Shown here piece by piece: positions 34,385-44,444 of a DNA stretch of 59,584 nt. The first letter of the stretch is position 1; every line of letters begins with the position of its first letter. The stretch covers positions 1 through 59,584 of the forward strand of contig JBEHWX010000029.1 of NCBI GenBank assembly GCA_048498995.1, given 5' to 3'. The stretch comes from JBEHWX01 sp048498995 (GTDB taxonomy: Bacteria > Bacteroidota > Ignavibacteria > OLB7). The notes under the pieces were generated by a model that searched no databases, was not told the origin of the DNA, and worked only from the letters and a program-made list of their open reading frames with translations. The translations under genes were made by a program, and so were the position numbers.

Positions 34385-34420
34385 ACGATGCCCGGCACCA
34401 CATCGTGTACCGGGCATCGT
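34385..34420 (-). terminator. Hairpin terminator after the 1376-aa IgGFc-type gene
   Basis: A perfect 11-bp stem (ACGATGCCCGG at 34385-34395 with CCGGGCATCGT at 34410-34420) lies 40 bp past the stop of the leftward gene. The rest of 34226-34460 is the glmS upstream region. Confidence 0.65.
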
Positions 34421-34460
34421 CGTCGGCATCGGAAGCTCCGGCCAAGGGCCGGAATCCTCG

Positions 34461-37400
34461 TTATTTGGCGATATCCATGCGCTTCGTCTGCGTCCAGTCG
34501 CCCGAGACCAGCTTGTAGAAGTAGCTGCCCGAGGGGAGGTTGGTCGCATCGATCGTCAGCTCGTACTTGCCGGGCTGCTGATGCTCGGAGATCAGCGTCT
34601 GGATGATCTGTCCCTCCGAGTTGTAGAGGGTCAACGTCGTCGGTCCGTCCAGGCCGAGGGAGTAGTCGATCTTGGTCGAGGAGCCTCCCGGGTTCGGCGA
34701 GTTCTGTCCCAGCGCGTACTTGGCGGCCGAAAGCTCGATCAGGCGGAGGTTCAGGCCGCAGAGCGGCTCCAGCTCGATCGTGCCGGTGGCCGCGGTCACC
34801 CGGGCGCACTTCTGATCGTCCGGGAAGGCCACGTCCGCGCTCACCGAGCGCTTCAGCTCCACGTCGAAGAGGGCGCGGAACGTGGCGCGAATCAGCTCAC
34901 CCGGCAGATTGACCGGGGTGGAGGAGACCACGTCCACGACCAGCTTGCCACGCGAGGAGGCCGCCGCGTTGAAGGTGGCCACCGCGCTCGGGTTGGCGCC
35001 GCCGATACGGAAGCTGAGGCTGTTCGTGTCGGCGAAGAGGAGTTTCGGATCGTAGGTGAAGGTCACGCGGTAGCTGGTGACCACGGCCGGCGTGATCGGC
35101 GCCTCCACGCGCACGGCGGCGTAGATCTCCTTGCTCAGCTCTCCGGTCTTCCCCTTGGTGCCGCTCATCTCCACCGTGGCCGGCACCACGATCTCCGTGG
35201 AGTTGCCGGTGAGGATGGCGGTATCACGTCCCTCCTTCGCGTTGCTCTCGACAATGAGCTTGCCGATCTGCTGGTTCAGCGTCGTGGGAACGTAGCGGAC
35301 GGTGACATCGCGCGTGGTGTTCGGCTGCAGCGTGAACTGCGTGGTGCCACTCATCAGCGTGAAGTCGTTCGGGGCGTCGAGCGAGATCTGGTTGACCGTC
35401 ACCGCCTCGGCGCTCGTGTTCGAGATCGTCACCGTCATCAGCGCGGTGTCGCCGCGGCAGATGGTCTTGTTGGCGTTGGTGACCGTGAGAACGCCGGCAT
35501 CGCTCGTCGCGATTCCCTGCCAGGCCGACACCGTGTCGGAGGGCTCGCCGGTCGCCGTGGCGCCGAGCGGATCGGGCGTGAGCGCCGCGATGGTCGTGGT
35601 ATGCGTGCCTCCGGTCGTGGCGGCGAAGAAGCCGTTGAACAGGAGGGTATCACGCACGCCCGGGATCAGCGTGACCGCCGTGTCGGCCGGGGCCGAGGAG
35701 AAGTCGAGATCGGTACCGCGGAAGACCAATCCGGTGATCATCACCGAATCGGTGAATCCGTCGACATCCGGCGGGATGAAGAACCGGACCTTGCGCTGCA
35801 CGGACGGATCGTTCACCCGCATCGAGCCGAAATCGACATCCTCCGTCTTCAGACGCGGGATGATGCCGATACCGCTGAGCGTGCTGACGTACTCCTCAGA
35901 GGAGCCGTCGACGGAGTAATAGAGGCTCAGCTCGCGATTGCCGATCTGCTTCGGGGCGAAGTAGACCGGAAGCTTCACGGAGGCGCCCACGTCGATGATC
36001 AGGAAGAGGACCGTGGAATCGGGAATACCGAAATCACCGGCGTCGCCGACGCGCTTGTTGGTTCCGAGCAGACGGACGGGCGCCGAGCCAGTGTTCGTTA
36101 GCATAAGCGTGTCATAGTACGGTCCGGTGCCGACGCGCTTGCGTCCCCAGGCATACGAGGTCACCTGAAGCCCCGGCGCGATGCCGCGTCCGATCAGGAC
36201 GCCGACACTGTCGTTGGCCGGGTTCGGCGGAGCGTTGTTCGGGAAGACAATCGAATCGACATAGCGCTTCGCGGCGGTCGGGCGGAAACCGACCTTGACC
36301 ACCCGTGTCTGCCCCGGAGCCAGATCGAACTGCGTGAGCGGCAGGCCGTCCGGCGTCGTGAACACCGGATCGTACGGACCGGACTTCGGCGGGTAGACCG
36401 TCAGCGTGCCGCCATCGGTGGAGGCGTTACGCACCACGATCGTCTCATCCTTGGCCGGAGTGCCGACCAGCGTCGGGCCGTAGGTCTTCTCCCAGTCCAT
36501 GTCGCTCACCTTGATGATCGGCGTGCCGACCGAGGCGGTAACGAGCGCCATGTTCCGGAAGCCACAGGCATCCTCCAGGCCGAGCGAATCGGAGAACTGG
36601 CCGCCGATCGTGGCATCGAAGCGGATTTTGGCCACCACGTTCGCGGTCGGGCTGCCGACCGGGCCGAGCGTGAAGGGACCGATCGGCTCGATGAGGGTAA
36701 AGCCGGCGTTGCGGAGCTTCAGTTTCGCCTGCTTGATGTCGATCGGAGCAGGGGAGAGGTTCTTGATCGTGATCGTCTTCTCGGCGCTGCCGCCGGGGAG
36801 GAAGTTGCCGAACGCGAGCGGCGTCGGATCGACCACGACGTTGAAGGCCGTGTAGCGGATCGTGTCCTGGGTGGCGTTGCCGGCCATGTCCGAGACGATC
36901 AGATAGGCAACGGCGTCCTTGGTCTTGTCGATCACCCGGAGCTTGTACGTCGTGGCGCGGGAGATTCCGGGCTGGAAATTCGCCGGAAGCGGAAGCAGCT
37001 CGTAATTATCGCTGCCATCCTCGAGCTCGACCGACGAAAGGTTCGAGCGCTCCATGTCGGGATCGGGATAATCGTTCGACGAGGCGTCCACGTTGCCGTC
37101 GCAGTCGATCTTCTTGATGATCGTCGGCGGCACGGTATCCTTGATCGAAAGATCGCCAACGGCGACCGAGAGGGGATAGCCGTAGGAATCATAGGCGCTG
37201 AAGCCGTAGATATATCCGGCGAACGGTGACTTACCGCGCAGGCGATACGTTCCCGGGACTATCGGGAGCGTGGTGCCGACGTAGGTTTTTCCGTTGACCT
37301 TCGTCTTGAACGGCCTGGTGAACGGTCCGAATTTCTTGCTGACTTTCTCCCAGTTATTCGAGCCTCCCGCCGCAATCTCCATGTCGAAATACCCGAGGGA

Positions 37401-38591
37401 ATCGCACACGATCGACACGTAATTCTTGGTATAGTCGAAGCTCGGCGTGGCGAAAACGAGCTCGGTCTGATACTGCTCGACCGGCGTCAACACCACATAG
37501 AAGGGGTCGGTCTGCGATCCGTCGTACGCCTGGGAATTATTGTACTGCGCAACGGCGATCGGCTTGTCGGCGGAGAACTCGATCAGCGCGCGCTCCGACG
37601 GAAGATATTCGAACCAACCGCCACCCTGCGGTCCTCCCTTCGTGGTCATCGTCCCGTAGAGAATGCCGTTGATATAGAGCTTCGTATCCGGCTCAGCGGC
37701 GAAAATGCGGAACATGTCCGCCTTCGTACGATCGGTATACGGAACCGACTGGTAGAATTTCCCCCACGACGACACCGGCAGAAGCATCTCCTCCAGGTGG
37801 TCGCAGCAGCAGTAGGTGAAGTCCGGCAGATAGGTGCAGTTCTGACCGGCCGTCACCGCGATCGGCTTGTTGGAGGTGATCCACGCTCCGGTGAGATCCC
37901 CCTGCGGGCCGGTCGACATCGCCGAGAAGACATCGCCCTGATCGAGACTGACGGTGAACGCCTGTCCGGCCACGTGATTCGGCGAATCCATCGGATGGAT
38001 GATCGTCACCGTGGTTCCGTCGTACGGAGCGGTGATCAGATACTGGGAGGGGAGCTTCTGGATACTACCGTCGGCGATATCGGCCGCCGAGGCGACGATA
38101 TACTCGCGGCCGAGCGCGTTGATCGGCAGCGCAAGGAGACCGTCGGTCGTATAGCTGGTGCGGTTCAGACCGTAGACCACGATCGGCGCGCCGGCCTTGA
38201 TGTGAACGCCCTTCTTCTTGTAGACCTGATCCATCGGCACCGGCGCGCGGTCGTCGCGGACGATCGCCTGCGCATCGCCGGTCGGCAGATCGACCGTCAC
38301 GATGTCGTACGGAATGGTCTGAATGCTCTTGCTGAATCCGCCCGCGGTGACATCCACCTGGGTCTTGGTTCCGGCGGTGATATAGAGCCGGATATATTTC
38401 GTGGCCACGTTGCTGGCGTCCCAGTTGGTCGGGAACGACAGCCAGAACTCACGTCCGGCATTGGTCGGCCCGAACGGCACCGGAAGTTTGGCGCCTCCAC
38501 CGGCCCCGCCCTGCGCGAACGCATGGGTCAGTCCCGATGTAAGCAGGAGAGCTGCCAGAAGCAGCACTCGTAGATGCTGTGGAAATCGCAT
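34461..38591 (-). CDS. IgGFc-binding-type surface protein with HYDIN repeats and T9SS tail
   Basis: A 1376-aa secreted protein with signal peptide VLLLAALLLTSGLTHAFAQ. Residues about 35-480 form an IgGFc-binding-type domain, with the landmarks GREFWLSFPTNWDASNVATK, IVVYGLNRTSYTTDG, and AGQNCTYLPDFTYCCCDHLEE. Several ASH/HYDIN 'choice-of-anchor D' Ig-like repeats follow (about 590-1120; FGNFLPGGSAEKTITIKN, VGFRPTAAKRYVDS, VDFGSMRVND). A cohesin-like region (about 1150-1290; VTFTYDPKLLFADTNSLSF) and a C-terminal type IX sorting domain (QNSPNPGGSSTKIDYSL ... LPSGSYFYKLVSGD) complete it. It is likely displayed on the cell surface for adhesion. The ligand is unknown. A shorter paralogue lies at 39736-41784. 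The 307-bp gap 38592-38898 upstream has no gene. Confidence 0.9.
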   Translation of the reverse strand: MRFPQHLRVLLLAALLLTSGLTHAFAQGGAGGGAKLPVPFGPTNAGREFWLSFPTNWDASNVATKYIRLYITAGTKTQVDVTAGGFSKSIQTIPYDIVTVDLPTGDAQAIVRDDRAPVPMDQVYKKKGVHIKAGAPIVVYGLNRTSYTTDGLLALPINALGREYIVASAADIADGSIQKLPSQYLITAPYDGTTVTIIHPMDSPNHVAGQAFTVSLDQGDVFSAMSTGPQGDLTGAWITSNKPIAVTAGQNCTYLPDFTYCCCDHLEEMLLPVSSWGKFYQSVPYTDRTKADMFRIFAAEPDTKLYINGILYGTMTTKGGPQGGGWFEYLPSERALIEFSADKPIAVAQYNNSQAYDGSQTDPFYVVLTPVEQYQTELVFATPSFDYTKNYVSIVCDSLGYFDMEIAAGGSNNWEKVSKKFGPFTRPFKTKVNGKTYVGTTLPIVPGTYRLRGKSPFAGYIYGFSAYDSYGYPLSVAVGDLSIKDTVPPTIIKKIDCDGNVDASSNDYPDPDMERSNLSSVELEDGSDNYELLPLPANFQPGISRATTYKLRVIDKTKDAVAYLIVSDMAGNATQDTIRYTAFNVVVDPTPLAFGNFLPGGSAEKTITIKNLSPAPIDIKQAKLKLRNAGFTLIEPIGPFTLGPVGSPTANVVAKIRFDATIGGQFSDSLGLEDACGFRNMALVTASVGTPIIKVSDMDWEKTYGPTLVGTPAKDETIVVRNASTDGGTLTVYPPKSGPYDPVFTTPDGLPLTQFDLAPGQTRVVKVGFRPTAAKRYVDSIVFPNNAPPNPANDSVGVLIGRGIAPGLQVTSYAWGRKRVGTGPYYDTLMLTNTGSAPVRLLGTNKRVGDAGDFGIPDSTVLFLIIDVGASVKLPVYFAPKQIGNRELSLYYSVDGSSEEYVSTLSGIGIIPRLKTEDVDFGSMRVNDPSVQRKVRFFIPPDVDGFTDSVMITGLVFRGTDLDFSSAPADTAVTLIPGVRDTLLFNGFFAATTGGTHTTTIAALTPDPLGATATGEPSDTVSAWQGIATSDAGVLTVTNANKTICRGDTALMTVTISNTSAEAVTVNQISLDAPNDFTLMSGTTQFTLQPNTTRDVTVRYVPTTLNQQIGKLIVESNAKEGRDTAILTGNSTEIVVPATVEMSGTKGKTGELSKEIYAAVRVEAPITPAVVTSYRVTFTYDPKLLFADTNSLSFRIGGANPSAVATFNAAASSRGKLVVDVVSSTPVNLPGELIRATFRALFDVELKRSVSADVAFPDDQKCARVTAATGTIELEPLCGLNLRLIELSAAKYALGQNSPNPGGSSTKIDYSLGLDGPTTLTLYNSEGQIIQTLISEHQQPGKYELTIDATNLPSGSYFYKLVSGDWTQTKRMDIAK

Positions 38592-38898
38592 GACGGGTGC
38601 TCCGTATCTGTATAGTCGATGAATTGCTCCAGGTGTTCGAAATTCGGACCGGACGGTCCGACACAGCGAAAACAGCGTTGGAAAACGGGAAAGGCGGATC
38701 CTTTCCCGCTCGCGCCGGTTGGGTACCGGCCTCGGGGAAGCGGTTGCAGGGGTGGTGCTCGGCGCTCTCCGTTGCCTCAGACCTCGAAGGGCGCCAGACC
38801 ATTGTACGCCACCTGCTCCGCCTTCGAGAGACCGGCGGGTAACGTAGGATGTTTCAACGAATGGTTCAAGGCTCCAAAAGCGGAAAAATCCGGATGGA

Positions 38899-39603
38899 TC
38901 ATCCGTCGATCAGAACTCCATCGCGCATCGTAAGGACCCGATCGGCGCGCGAGGCCAGATCCGCGTTGTGCGTCACGATCACGAACGTCTGCCCCTCGCT
39001 CCGACTGATATCCCAGAGCAGGGCGTGCAGCCGCTCGCCGTTCTCTGAATCGAGATTTCCGGACGGCTCGTCGGCCAGGATCAGCGTCGGCCGCGTCACC
39101 AGGGCGCGCGCCACCGCCACCCGCTGCTGCTCGCCACCGGAGAGCTCCGCGGGCTTGTGAGCCCGCCGTTCCGGCAGTCCGACCATCTCCAGATAGCGCG
39201 TCGCCTCCCGTCGCGCGTCGGCCTTGCCGACGCCCCGAATCAGCAGCGGCATCGCCACATTCTCCTCGGCCGTGAACTCCGGCAGAAGATGGTGGAATTG
39301 GAACACAAAACCGACGTACTTGTTACGGAAGTCCGCCAGATCGGAGCTCCCCATCGTGTCGATCCGCCGTCCGGCGATCTCCACTTCGCCGCTGGAAGCC
39401 ACGTCGAGTCCCCCGATCACGTGAAGAAGCGTGCTTTTCCCCGCTCCGGAGCTCCCCACGATCACCACGATCTCACCGGGCCGCACGTCCAGCGTGAGCC
39501 CGCGGAGCACGCGGAGCGACTTCCCCTCGAGATAATAGTCCTTCGTTACGTCGCGCAGGCGCACCAGCGGCGCCGACTGCCGGGTCAGGTCGGTTTCGTT
39601 CAT
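38899..39603 (-). CDS. LolD-like ABC transporter ATP-binding protein
   Basis: A 234-aa ATPase starting at MNETDLTRQ. Motifs: Walker A VGSSGAGKST, Q-loop FQFHHLLPEFTAEENVAMPLL, signature LSGGEQQRVAVARAL, Walker B LILADEPSGNLD, and H-loop VTHNADLASRADRV. The QFHHLLPEFTA sequence and length are typical of LolD, which energises extraction of lipoproteins from the inner membrane, and MacB-type ATPases are the alternative. No LolC/E or MacB-type permease is in the window, so the partner is encoded elsewhere. It sits alone between two IgGFc-type genes. Confidence 0.88.
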   Translation of the reverse strand: MNETDLTRQSAPLVRLRDVTKDYYLEGKSLRVLRGLTLDVRPGEIVVIVGSSGAGKSTLLHVIGGLDVASSGEVEIAGRRIDTMGSSDLADFRNKYVGFVFQFHHLLPEFTAEENVAMPLLIRGVGKADARREATRYLEMVGLPERRAHKPAELSGGEQQRVAVARALVTRPTLILADEPSGNLDSENGERLHALLWDISRSEGQTFVIVTHNADLASRADRVLTMRDGVLIDG

Positions 39604-39669
39604 GACCCGGGAAGATAGGGGAGTGGAGCCTTCTTCGATCCCCATTCTCACGCGGAAGTCCGGAAAAAC

Positions 39670-39703
39670 GACGGGGCACCGGCGCTCGTGCCGGTGCCCC
39701 GTC
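39670..39703 (-). terminator. Rho-independent terminator after the 682-aa IgGFc-type gene
   Basis: A perfect 13-bp stem (GACGGGGCACCGG at 39670-39682 and CCGGTGCCCCGTC at 39691-39703), 32 bp past the leftward stop. On the minus strand it is followed by GTTTTTCC, so it is a complete terminator in the direction of that gene. Confidence 0.85.
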
Positions 39704-39735
39704 ATGTCGTCGGGCCTGGTCGGGCCTGTCCGGGC

Positions 39736-41784
39736 TCAGCGGGCAATCACGACCCGACTGCCGAGGCTGACCCCGTTGGCGCTCAACCGGAGCAGATAGA
39801 GTCCGGAGGGGAGCAAGCCCGTGCCGAGCGAGACGTCGTGCGTACCCTGGTCCACGACGCGTCCTTCCAGAATCGAGGCTATCCGCGCCCCCTTGGCGTC
39901 GAACAGCTCCATGGTCACCGCGCCCCGCGTCGGGACGGTATAGGCGATCTCCAGACGCTCGGCGGCGCCGGAAAGGTGAGAGGAAAGGTCGTAACCGGCC
40001 GGGAAAGCGGCATCGCTCCGGACCTCGGAGGTCGACGGCCGAGCCGTATAGCTGACGGTGTCCTGCGTCCGGTTGCCGGCCATGTCGACGGCGACGACCA
40101 CGGCGAGCGCGTCCTTCGTCCGATCCTTCACCGAAAGGTGATAGCCGATCGAGGAGGTGATGCCGGGGATGAAGGGATCGACCCGGAGCGTGTAGTTGGC
40201 GCTGACGCTCGGATCGAGGTCGATCGTGGAGATGTTGCTCCGACGGGAGGGATCGGGGGGAAGCTCCGTGATCGTGCCCCCCGCCGAGCCGGTGCTATCC
40301 GGATCCCGCGGGAGAAGCCCGGGCGCCACGGAGTCGTTCACCGAATGGTTGGCCAACTGCGCGGCCAGCGGATAGCCGTACGAATCGTAGGCGCTCGATC
40401 CATAGATATAGGCGGCGAACGGTGATGCTCCGCGGAGGCGGTAGGTTCCGGGAGGAATCTCGATCGCCGAGCCGACCATCGTCTTGCCGTTGAACGTCGT
40501 CGCGAACGCGCCGTCCGGCTGCCCGTACTTGCTCGCCACACTCTCCCACGCGCCGGATGCCCCGGCGGCGATCTCGAGACTTCCGTACCCGGCCGAATCG
40601 CTCACCAGATTGATGTAGTTCTTGGGGTAGTCCTGCGACGGCGTGGCGAAGACGATCTCCGTCATGTACTGATCGGCCGGCGTCAGCATGATGGAGAAGG
40701 GATCGGACTGGGTATTGTCGTACTGGCCGGAATTGTTGTACTGCGCCACGGAGATCGGCTTATCCGAGGAGATATCGACCCGTCCGCGCGTCTGTGGCAG
40801 GTATTCGAGCCATCCGATCCCCATCGCTCCCCCTTTTTTCGCGAGCGTGCCGATCTTCACGCCGTTGATGTAGATCTGCGCGTTGTCCTCCCCGGCGAAG
40901 ATCCTGTAGAGATCCCCCTTGGTTCGGCCGGCGTATGGCACCGAATGGTAGACCTTCCCCCAGGACTCGACCGGCAGGAGCATCTCCTCGATGTGATCGC
41001 AGCAACAGTAATTCCGGTTCGGCAGGTAGGTGCAGTTCTGTCCGGCCATCACCGCGATCGGCCGGTCGGCGCTGATCAGCGCGCCGGAGAGATCGCCGAG
41101 CACGCCGACGGACATGGAGGAGAAGACATCTCCCTTCCCCATCACGATCGTGAACGCCGTGTCCGCGCCGTGGTTCGGCGAGGCCATCGGGTTGGTGATC
41201 GTCACCGTGGTGCTGTCGTGCGGGGCCACGACCACGTACTGCGACGGAAGCTTCTGCGTGACGCCGTCGGCGATATCGGCCGCGGAGGCGATCACATACT
41301 CCTGCCCGAGCGCGTTGGTCGGCAGGATCAGCATGCCGTCGGTGGTGTAGCTGGTCCGGTTCAGCCCATAGACCACGATCGGATCATCGGCCACGATATG
41401 AATCGCCCGCTTGGTATAGACCTGATCGGGAGGAACGGGCCCCTGATCGTTTCTGACGATCACCTGTGCATTCTCAGGCGTCAGATCCGCCGTCACCACG
41501 TCGAACGGAACCGTCGTCACCGTCTGGGTGGCGCCCCCGGCCTCGATGGTCACGGTGGTCGTGACATTGGAGGTAATGTACAGGCGGATGTATTTCGTCG
41601 TCACGCTGGAGGCATCCCAGTTGGTCGGGAAGGAGAACCAGAACTCCTTGCCGGCATTGGTGGGGCCGAGGGGGAGGGGAAAGCTCGGATTGCCGCCGGA
41701 CTGGGCAATCGCGGGGAGCGCTCCAGGGAGCGCTCCGAGGAGGAGCGCGGCGACGGCAATGCAGAGGGTGCGGGATCGGGACAT
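39736..41784 (-). CDS. IgGFc-binding-type surface protein with T9SS tail, short paralogue
   Basis: A 682-aa protein starting at MSRSRTL, 7 nt after AGGAG. A signal peptide (VAALLLGALPGALPAIAQ) precedes the same IgGFc-binding-type domain as in the 1376-aa protein, with near-identical landmarks (GKEFWFSFPTNWDASSVTTK, VVYGLNRTSYTTDGMLILP, AGQNCTYLPNRNYCCCDHIEE). The HYDIN repeats and cohesin-like part are absent. A short Ig-like region leads directly to a sorting domain (PTRGAVTMELFDAKGARI ... LLPSGLYLLRLSANG). The pair is a diverged duplication with the LolD gene between. Surface adhesion is inferred. Confidence 0.9.
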   Translation of the reverse strand: MSRSRTLCIAVAALLLGALPGALPAIAQSGGNPSFPLPLGPTNAGKEFWFSFPTNWDASSVTTKYIRLYITSNVTTTVTIEAGGATQTVTTVPFDVVTADLTPENAQVIVRNDQGPVPPDQVYTKRAIHIVADDPIVVYGLNRTSYTTDGMLILPTNALGQEYVIASAADIADGVTQKLPSQYVVVAPHDSTTVTITNPMASPNHGADTAFTIVMGKGDVFSSMSVGVLGDLSGALISADRPIAVMAGQNCTYLPNRNYCCCDHIEEMLLPVESWGKVYHSVPYAGRTKGDLYRIFAGEDNAQIYINGVKIGTLAKKGGAMGIGWLEYLPQTRGRVDISSDKPISVAQYNNSGQYDNTQSDPFSIMLTPADQYMTEIVFATPSQDYPKNYINLVSDSAGYGSLEIAAGASGAWESVASKYGQPDGAFATTFNGKTMVGSAIEIPPGTYRLRGASPFAAYIYGSSAYDSYGYPLAAQLANHSVNDSVAPGLLPRDPDSTGSAGGTITELPPDPSRRSNISTIDLDPSVSANYTLRVDPFIPGITSSIGYHLSVKDRTKDALAVVVAVDMAGNRTQDTVSYTARPSTSEVRSDAAFPAGYDLSSHLSGAAERLEIAYTVPTRGAVTMELFDAKGARIASILEGRVVDQGTHDVSLGTGLLPSGLYLLRLSANGVSLGSRVVIAR

Positions 41785-42300
41785 GTCGGACTCCTGTAAA
41801 CTCGTGGTCCTTGACGGCGCCATCCGTGGGCAACGGGCGGCCCGGACGGAATGGGTGGGAGATGCAAGCTATAGGAAATGACGCGTTGAATCGTCATCGA
41901 TAACCTGGCCGGAGAGAAGAATCATCGAACGGGCGCGGCCAGGGGAGCCGTTGAATGTCGGCGGGCCGGCCGGGACACTGGCACCGGCCTGGGCCTGAAT
42001 GACGGATGGAATGGCGCCGTTGTGGCCGTTTCAACGGGAATTTTCGATTGCATCCCTGGAATCCCATCCGTATTTTTGCCATACTGTTTCAGTGGGCTAG
42101 GCGGAGACGCATGCCCACTTTTTTTTCCATAGCACTCCATTCGGCGGAAGCCGTGCGGAGCCCGGCCCTCCGACACGACTCCGGTCCCTCCTGACGACCG
42201 GAGCTCGGCCTTCCTCCGGGCAGACCTCGACCGCCGGCCTCCTTCTTCCAGAGGGATGCCGTCCGGCTCGCCCCGCAGGCGCCGCCCCCGTTCGCTCCCG
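41785..42300. other. Divergent intergenic region before rimP
   Basis: 516 bp between the leftward IgGFc-type gene and the rightward rimP block. It should hold both promoters. An AT-richer patch at about 42060-42130 (around ATTTTTGCCATACTG and a CTTTTTTTTCC stretch) is the best candidate for the rimP-nusA promoter. No gene is supported. Confidence 0.4.
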
Positions 42301-42786
42301 ATGAGCACTCTTCCGACGGAAATCGAGGCGCGCCTCCGAGAGGAGGTCGACCGCCGGGGACTTGTCCTACTCGATCTCAGACGACGCGGCCAGACCAACA
42401 CCACCGTGGTGGAGGTCATTGTCGATGCCCTGGACCGGGGCGTCACGCTCGACGAGATCACCGAGCTGAGCCGGTGGCTCGGCGCCATGCTGGACGAATC
42501 CGAGGAGGATTCGGTGGCCGGCCGTTACCGCCTCGAGGTCTCTTCGGCGGGACTCGACCGACCGCTGGAACAGCCGTGGCAGTTCCGCAAGAACGTCGGC
42601 AGGCTTCTGAAGCTGACGTTCCAGGACGAGGAGGGAAAGAAGCTGACCGAGGTGTTCCGCCTTGTCGACGTACAGGAGGACGCCCTTTCGGTTCTTCCCT
42701 ACAGCAAGAAGCCGAAGCCGGCCGGAGAGCCGCGATCGATTCCGCTTGCGAGCGTCGCCAAGGCGATCGTCGAGCCGGAGTTCTGA
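42301..42786 (+). CDS. rimP: Ribosome maturation factor RimP
   Basis: 161 aa from MSTLPTEIEARL. RimP helps assemble the 30S subunit. Seen: an N-terminal alpha/beta domain with VLLDLRRRGQTNTTVVEVIV, the linker VTLDEITELSRWLGAMLDE, the family core YRLEVSSAGLDRPLEQPWQF with the PGL/AGLDRPL motif, and a C-terminal SH3-like domain (VGRLLKLTFQDEEGKK). It is first in the standard rimP-nusA-infB order and 77 nt before nusA. An upstream in-frame start exists at 42256 but is less typical. Confidence 0.95.
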   Translation: MSTLPTEIEARLREEVDRRGLVLLDLRRRGQTNTTVVEVIVDALDRGVTLDEITELSRWLGAMLDESEEDSVAGRYRLEVSSAGLDRPLEQPWQFRKNVGRLLKLTFQDEEGKKLTEVFRLVDVQEDALSVLPYSKKPKPAGEPRSIPLASVAKAIVEPEF

Positions 42787-42863
42787 TCGCCGCTGGATCG
42801 CGTTCGTCGCCCGCAACGGCGACGTCCGCTTTTTCCGGGAATACATCTTATTCGAGACGAATC

Positions 42864-44435
42864 ATGGCGAAGCGCAAAACCGCAAAGCCCAAGATCAATA
42901 AGCAGGTGATCATCGATGCCTTCGCCGAGATGGCTCGGCAGAAGAACATCGATCGTGATCTGCTCCAGGGCATTATAGAGGACACCTTCTCGCAGATGGT
43001 GCGCAAGAAGTATGGCCTGGAAGCCAACTTCGACATCATCGTCAACATGGAGAAGGGGGATATCGAGATCTACCTGCTGCGCGAAGTCGTCGAGCAAGTC
43101 GAGGATCCGAACCTCCAGATCTCCATCGAGGAGGCCAACGAGGGGGGTGAAGAGTACGCCATCGGTGACGAGCATCTGACCGAGCTCAATCTCGAGAACC
43201 TCTCGGAGAACTTCGGCCGACGCATGATCTCCATGGCCGCCCAGACCCTCGGCCAGCGCGTGCGCGAGGTGGAGAAGGACAACATCATCGCCGAGTACTC
43301 GCAGAAGATCGGCGAGATCATCGTCGGCGAGGTCTACCAGGTGCGTCGCAACGACGTCTACGTGATGCACAACAAGGTCGAGCTCCGGATGCCGCGCAAC
43401 GAGCAGATCTGGCGCGAGCGCTATAAGAAGGGAGAGACGATCAAGGCCCTCCTGAAGGAGGTCCGCTCCGAGGAAGGGACCGCGTCCCAGCCGGAGATCA
43501 TCATCTCCCGAAGCGACGCAATGTTCCTGCAGCGGCTGTTCGAGATCGAGATCCCGGAGATCTACGACGGCATCATCGAGATCAAGGCGATCGCCCGCGA
43601 GCCAGGCGAGCGGGCCAAGGTGGCCGTCTGGTCGCTCGACGAGCGCGTCGACCCGGTCGGCGCCTGCGTCGGCATGAAGGGCGTCCGTATCCATTCGATC
43701 GTCCGCGAGCTGTCGAACGAGAACATCGACGTCATCAACTATTCGCCGGATACCCGGCAGTTCATCGCCCGTGCCCTCTCGCCGGCCAAGGTGCGCGAGA
43801 TCACGCTCGATGAAGAGACCCGCACCGCGCAGGTGCTCGTGGCCGACGATCAGGTGTCGCTTGCCATCGGCAAGAACGGCCAGAACGTCCGCCTGGCGAT
43901 GAAGCTCACCGGATACACGATCGATCTGGTGAAGGAGGGGGGAGAGGATATCGAGCTGGGCGAGTTCCGCGAGGAGATCGGCGACGATCTGTACGAGCAG
44001 CTCGTGGGGCTCGGCATCAACACGGCCAAGGAGTTCCTCCAGGCCCCGGATCACCTCATCTTCGCCATCGCCGGGATGACGCCGGAGCATCTGAAGCAGC
44101 TCCGCCGCGTGATCATCGCCGAGTTCGACGAGGAGGAGCTCCGCGGCATCCTGCGCGACAGCGACTTCGACTCCCCCGAGGAGGGTGAGGCCGCCGATGA
44201 CTCGACCGCCGAGGAAGTTCCCCAGGAAGTCGAGGCCGGCGCCGAGACCGCCGAAGCCGCCGCGCCGGCAACTCCCGGAGGCGATGCTCCCTCGTCGATG
44301 GCCGACGGCTCGACCGACGGCTCAGCGGCCGATGGCCCGGGCACCGATGCGACCGCCGACGCCGGAGTCCCGGCGGAGGAGTCCCGGTCCGAGGAGCCGA
44401 GCCCGGCTTCCGACGGCCAGGAAGCCGGTATGTGA
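42864..44435 (+). CDS. nusA: Transcription termination/antitermination factor NusA
   Basis: 523 aa from MAKRKTAKPKINK. NusA binds RNA polymerase and RNA to control pausing and termination. Domain order: N-terminal RNAP-binding domain (DAFAEMARQKNIDRDLLQGI), S1 domain (VGEVYQVRRNDVYVMHN), KH1/KH2 with the signature REPGERAKVAVWS, DPVGACVGMKGVRI, and LAIGKNGQNVRLAMKLTGY. A partial helix-hairpin segment follows (LVGLGINTAKEFLQ). The last ~75 residues are an Ala/Glu/Pro-rich acidic tail of low complexity. Confidence 0.97.
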   Translation: MAKRKTAKPKINKQVIIDAFAEMARQKNIDRDLLQGIIEDTFSQMVRKKYGLEANFDIIVNMEKGDIEIYLLREVVEQVEDPNLQISIEEANEGGEEYAIGDEHLTELNLENLSENFGRRMISMAAQTLGQRVREVEKDNIIAEYSQKIGEIIVGEVYQVRRNDVYVMHNKVELRMPRNEQIWRERYKKGETIKALLKEVRSEEGTASQPEIIISRSDAMFLQRLFEIEIPEIYDGIIEIKAIAREPGERAKVAVWSLDERVDPVGACVGMKGVRIHSIVRELSNENIDVINYSPDTRQFIARALSPAKVREITLDEETRTAQVLVADDQVSLAIGKNGQNVRLAMKLTGYTIDLVKEGGEDIELGEFREEIGDDLYEQLVGLGINTAKEFLQAPDHLIFAIAGMTPEHLKQLRRVIIAEFDEEELRGILRDSDFDSPEEGEAADDSTAEEVPQEVEAGAETAEAAAPATPGGDAPSSMADGSTDGSAADGPGTDATADAGVPAEESRSEEPSPASDGQEAGM

Positions 44436-44444
44436 CGCCCGTGG

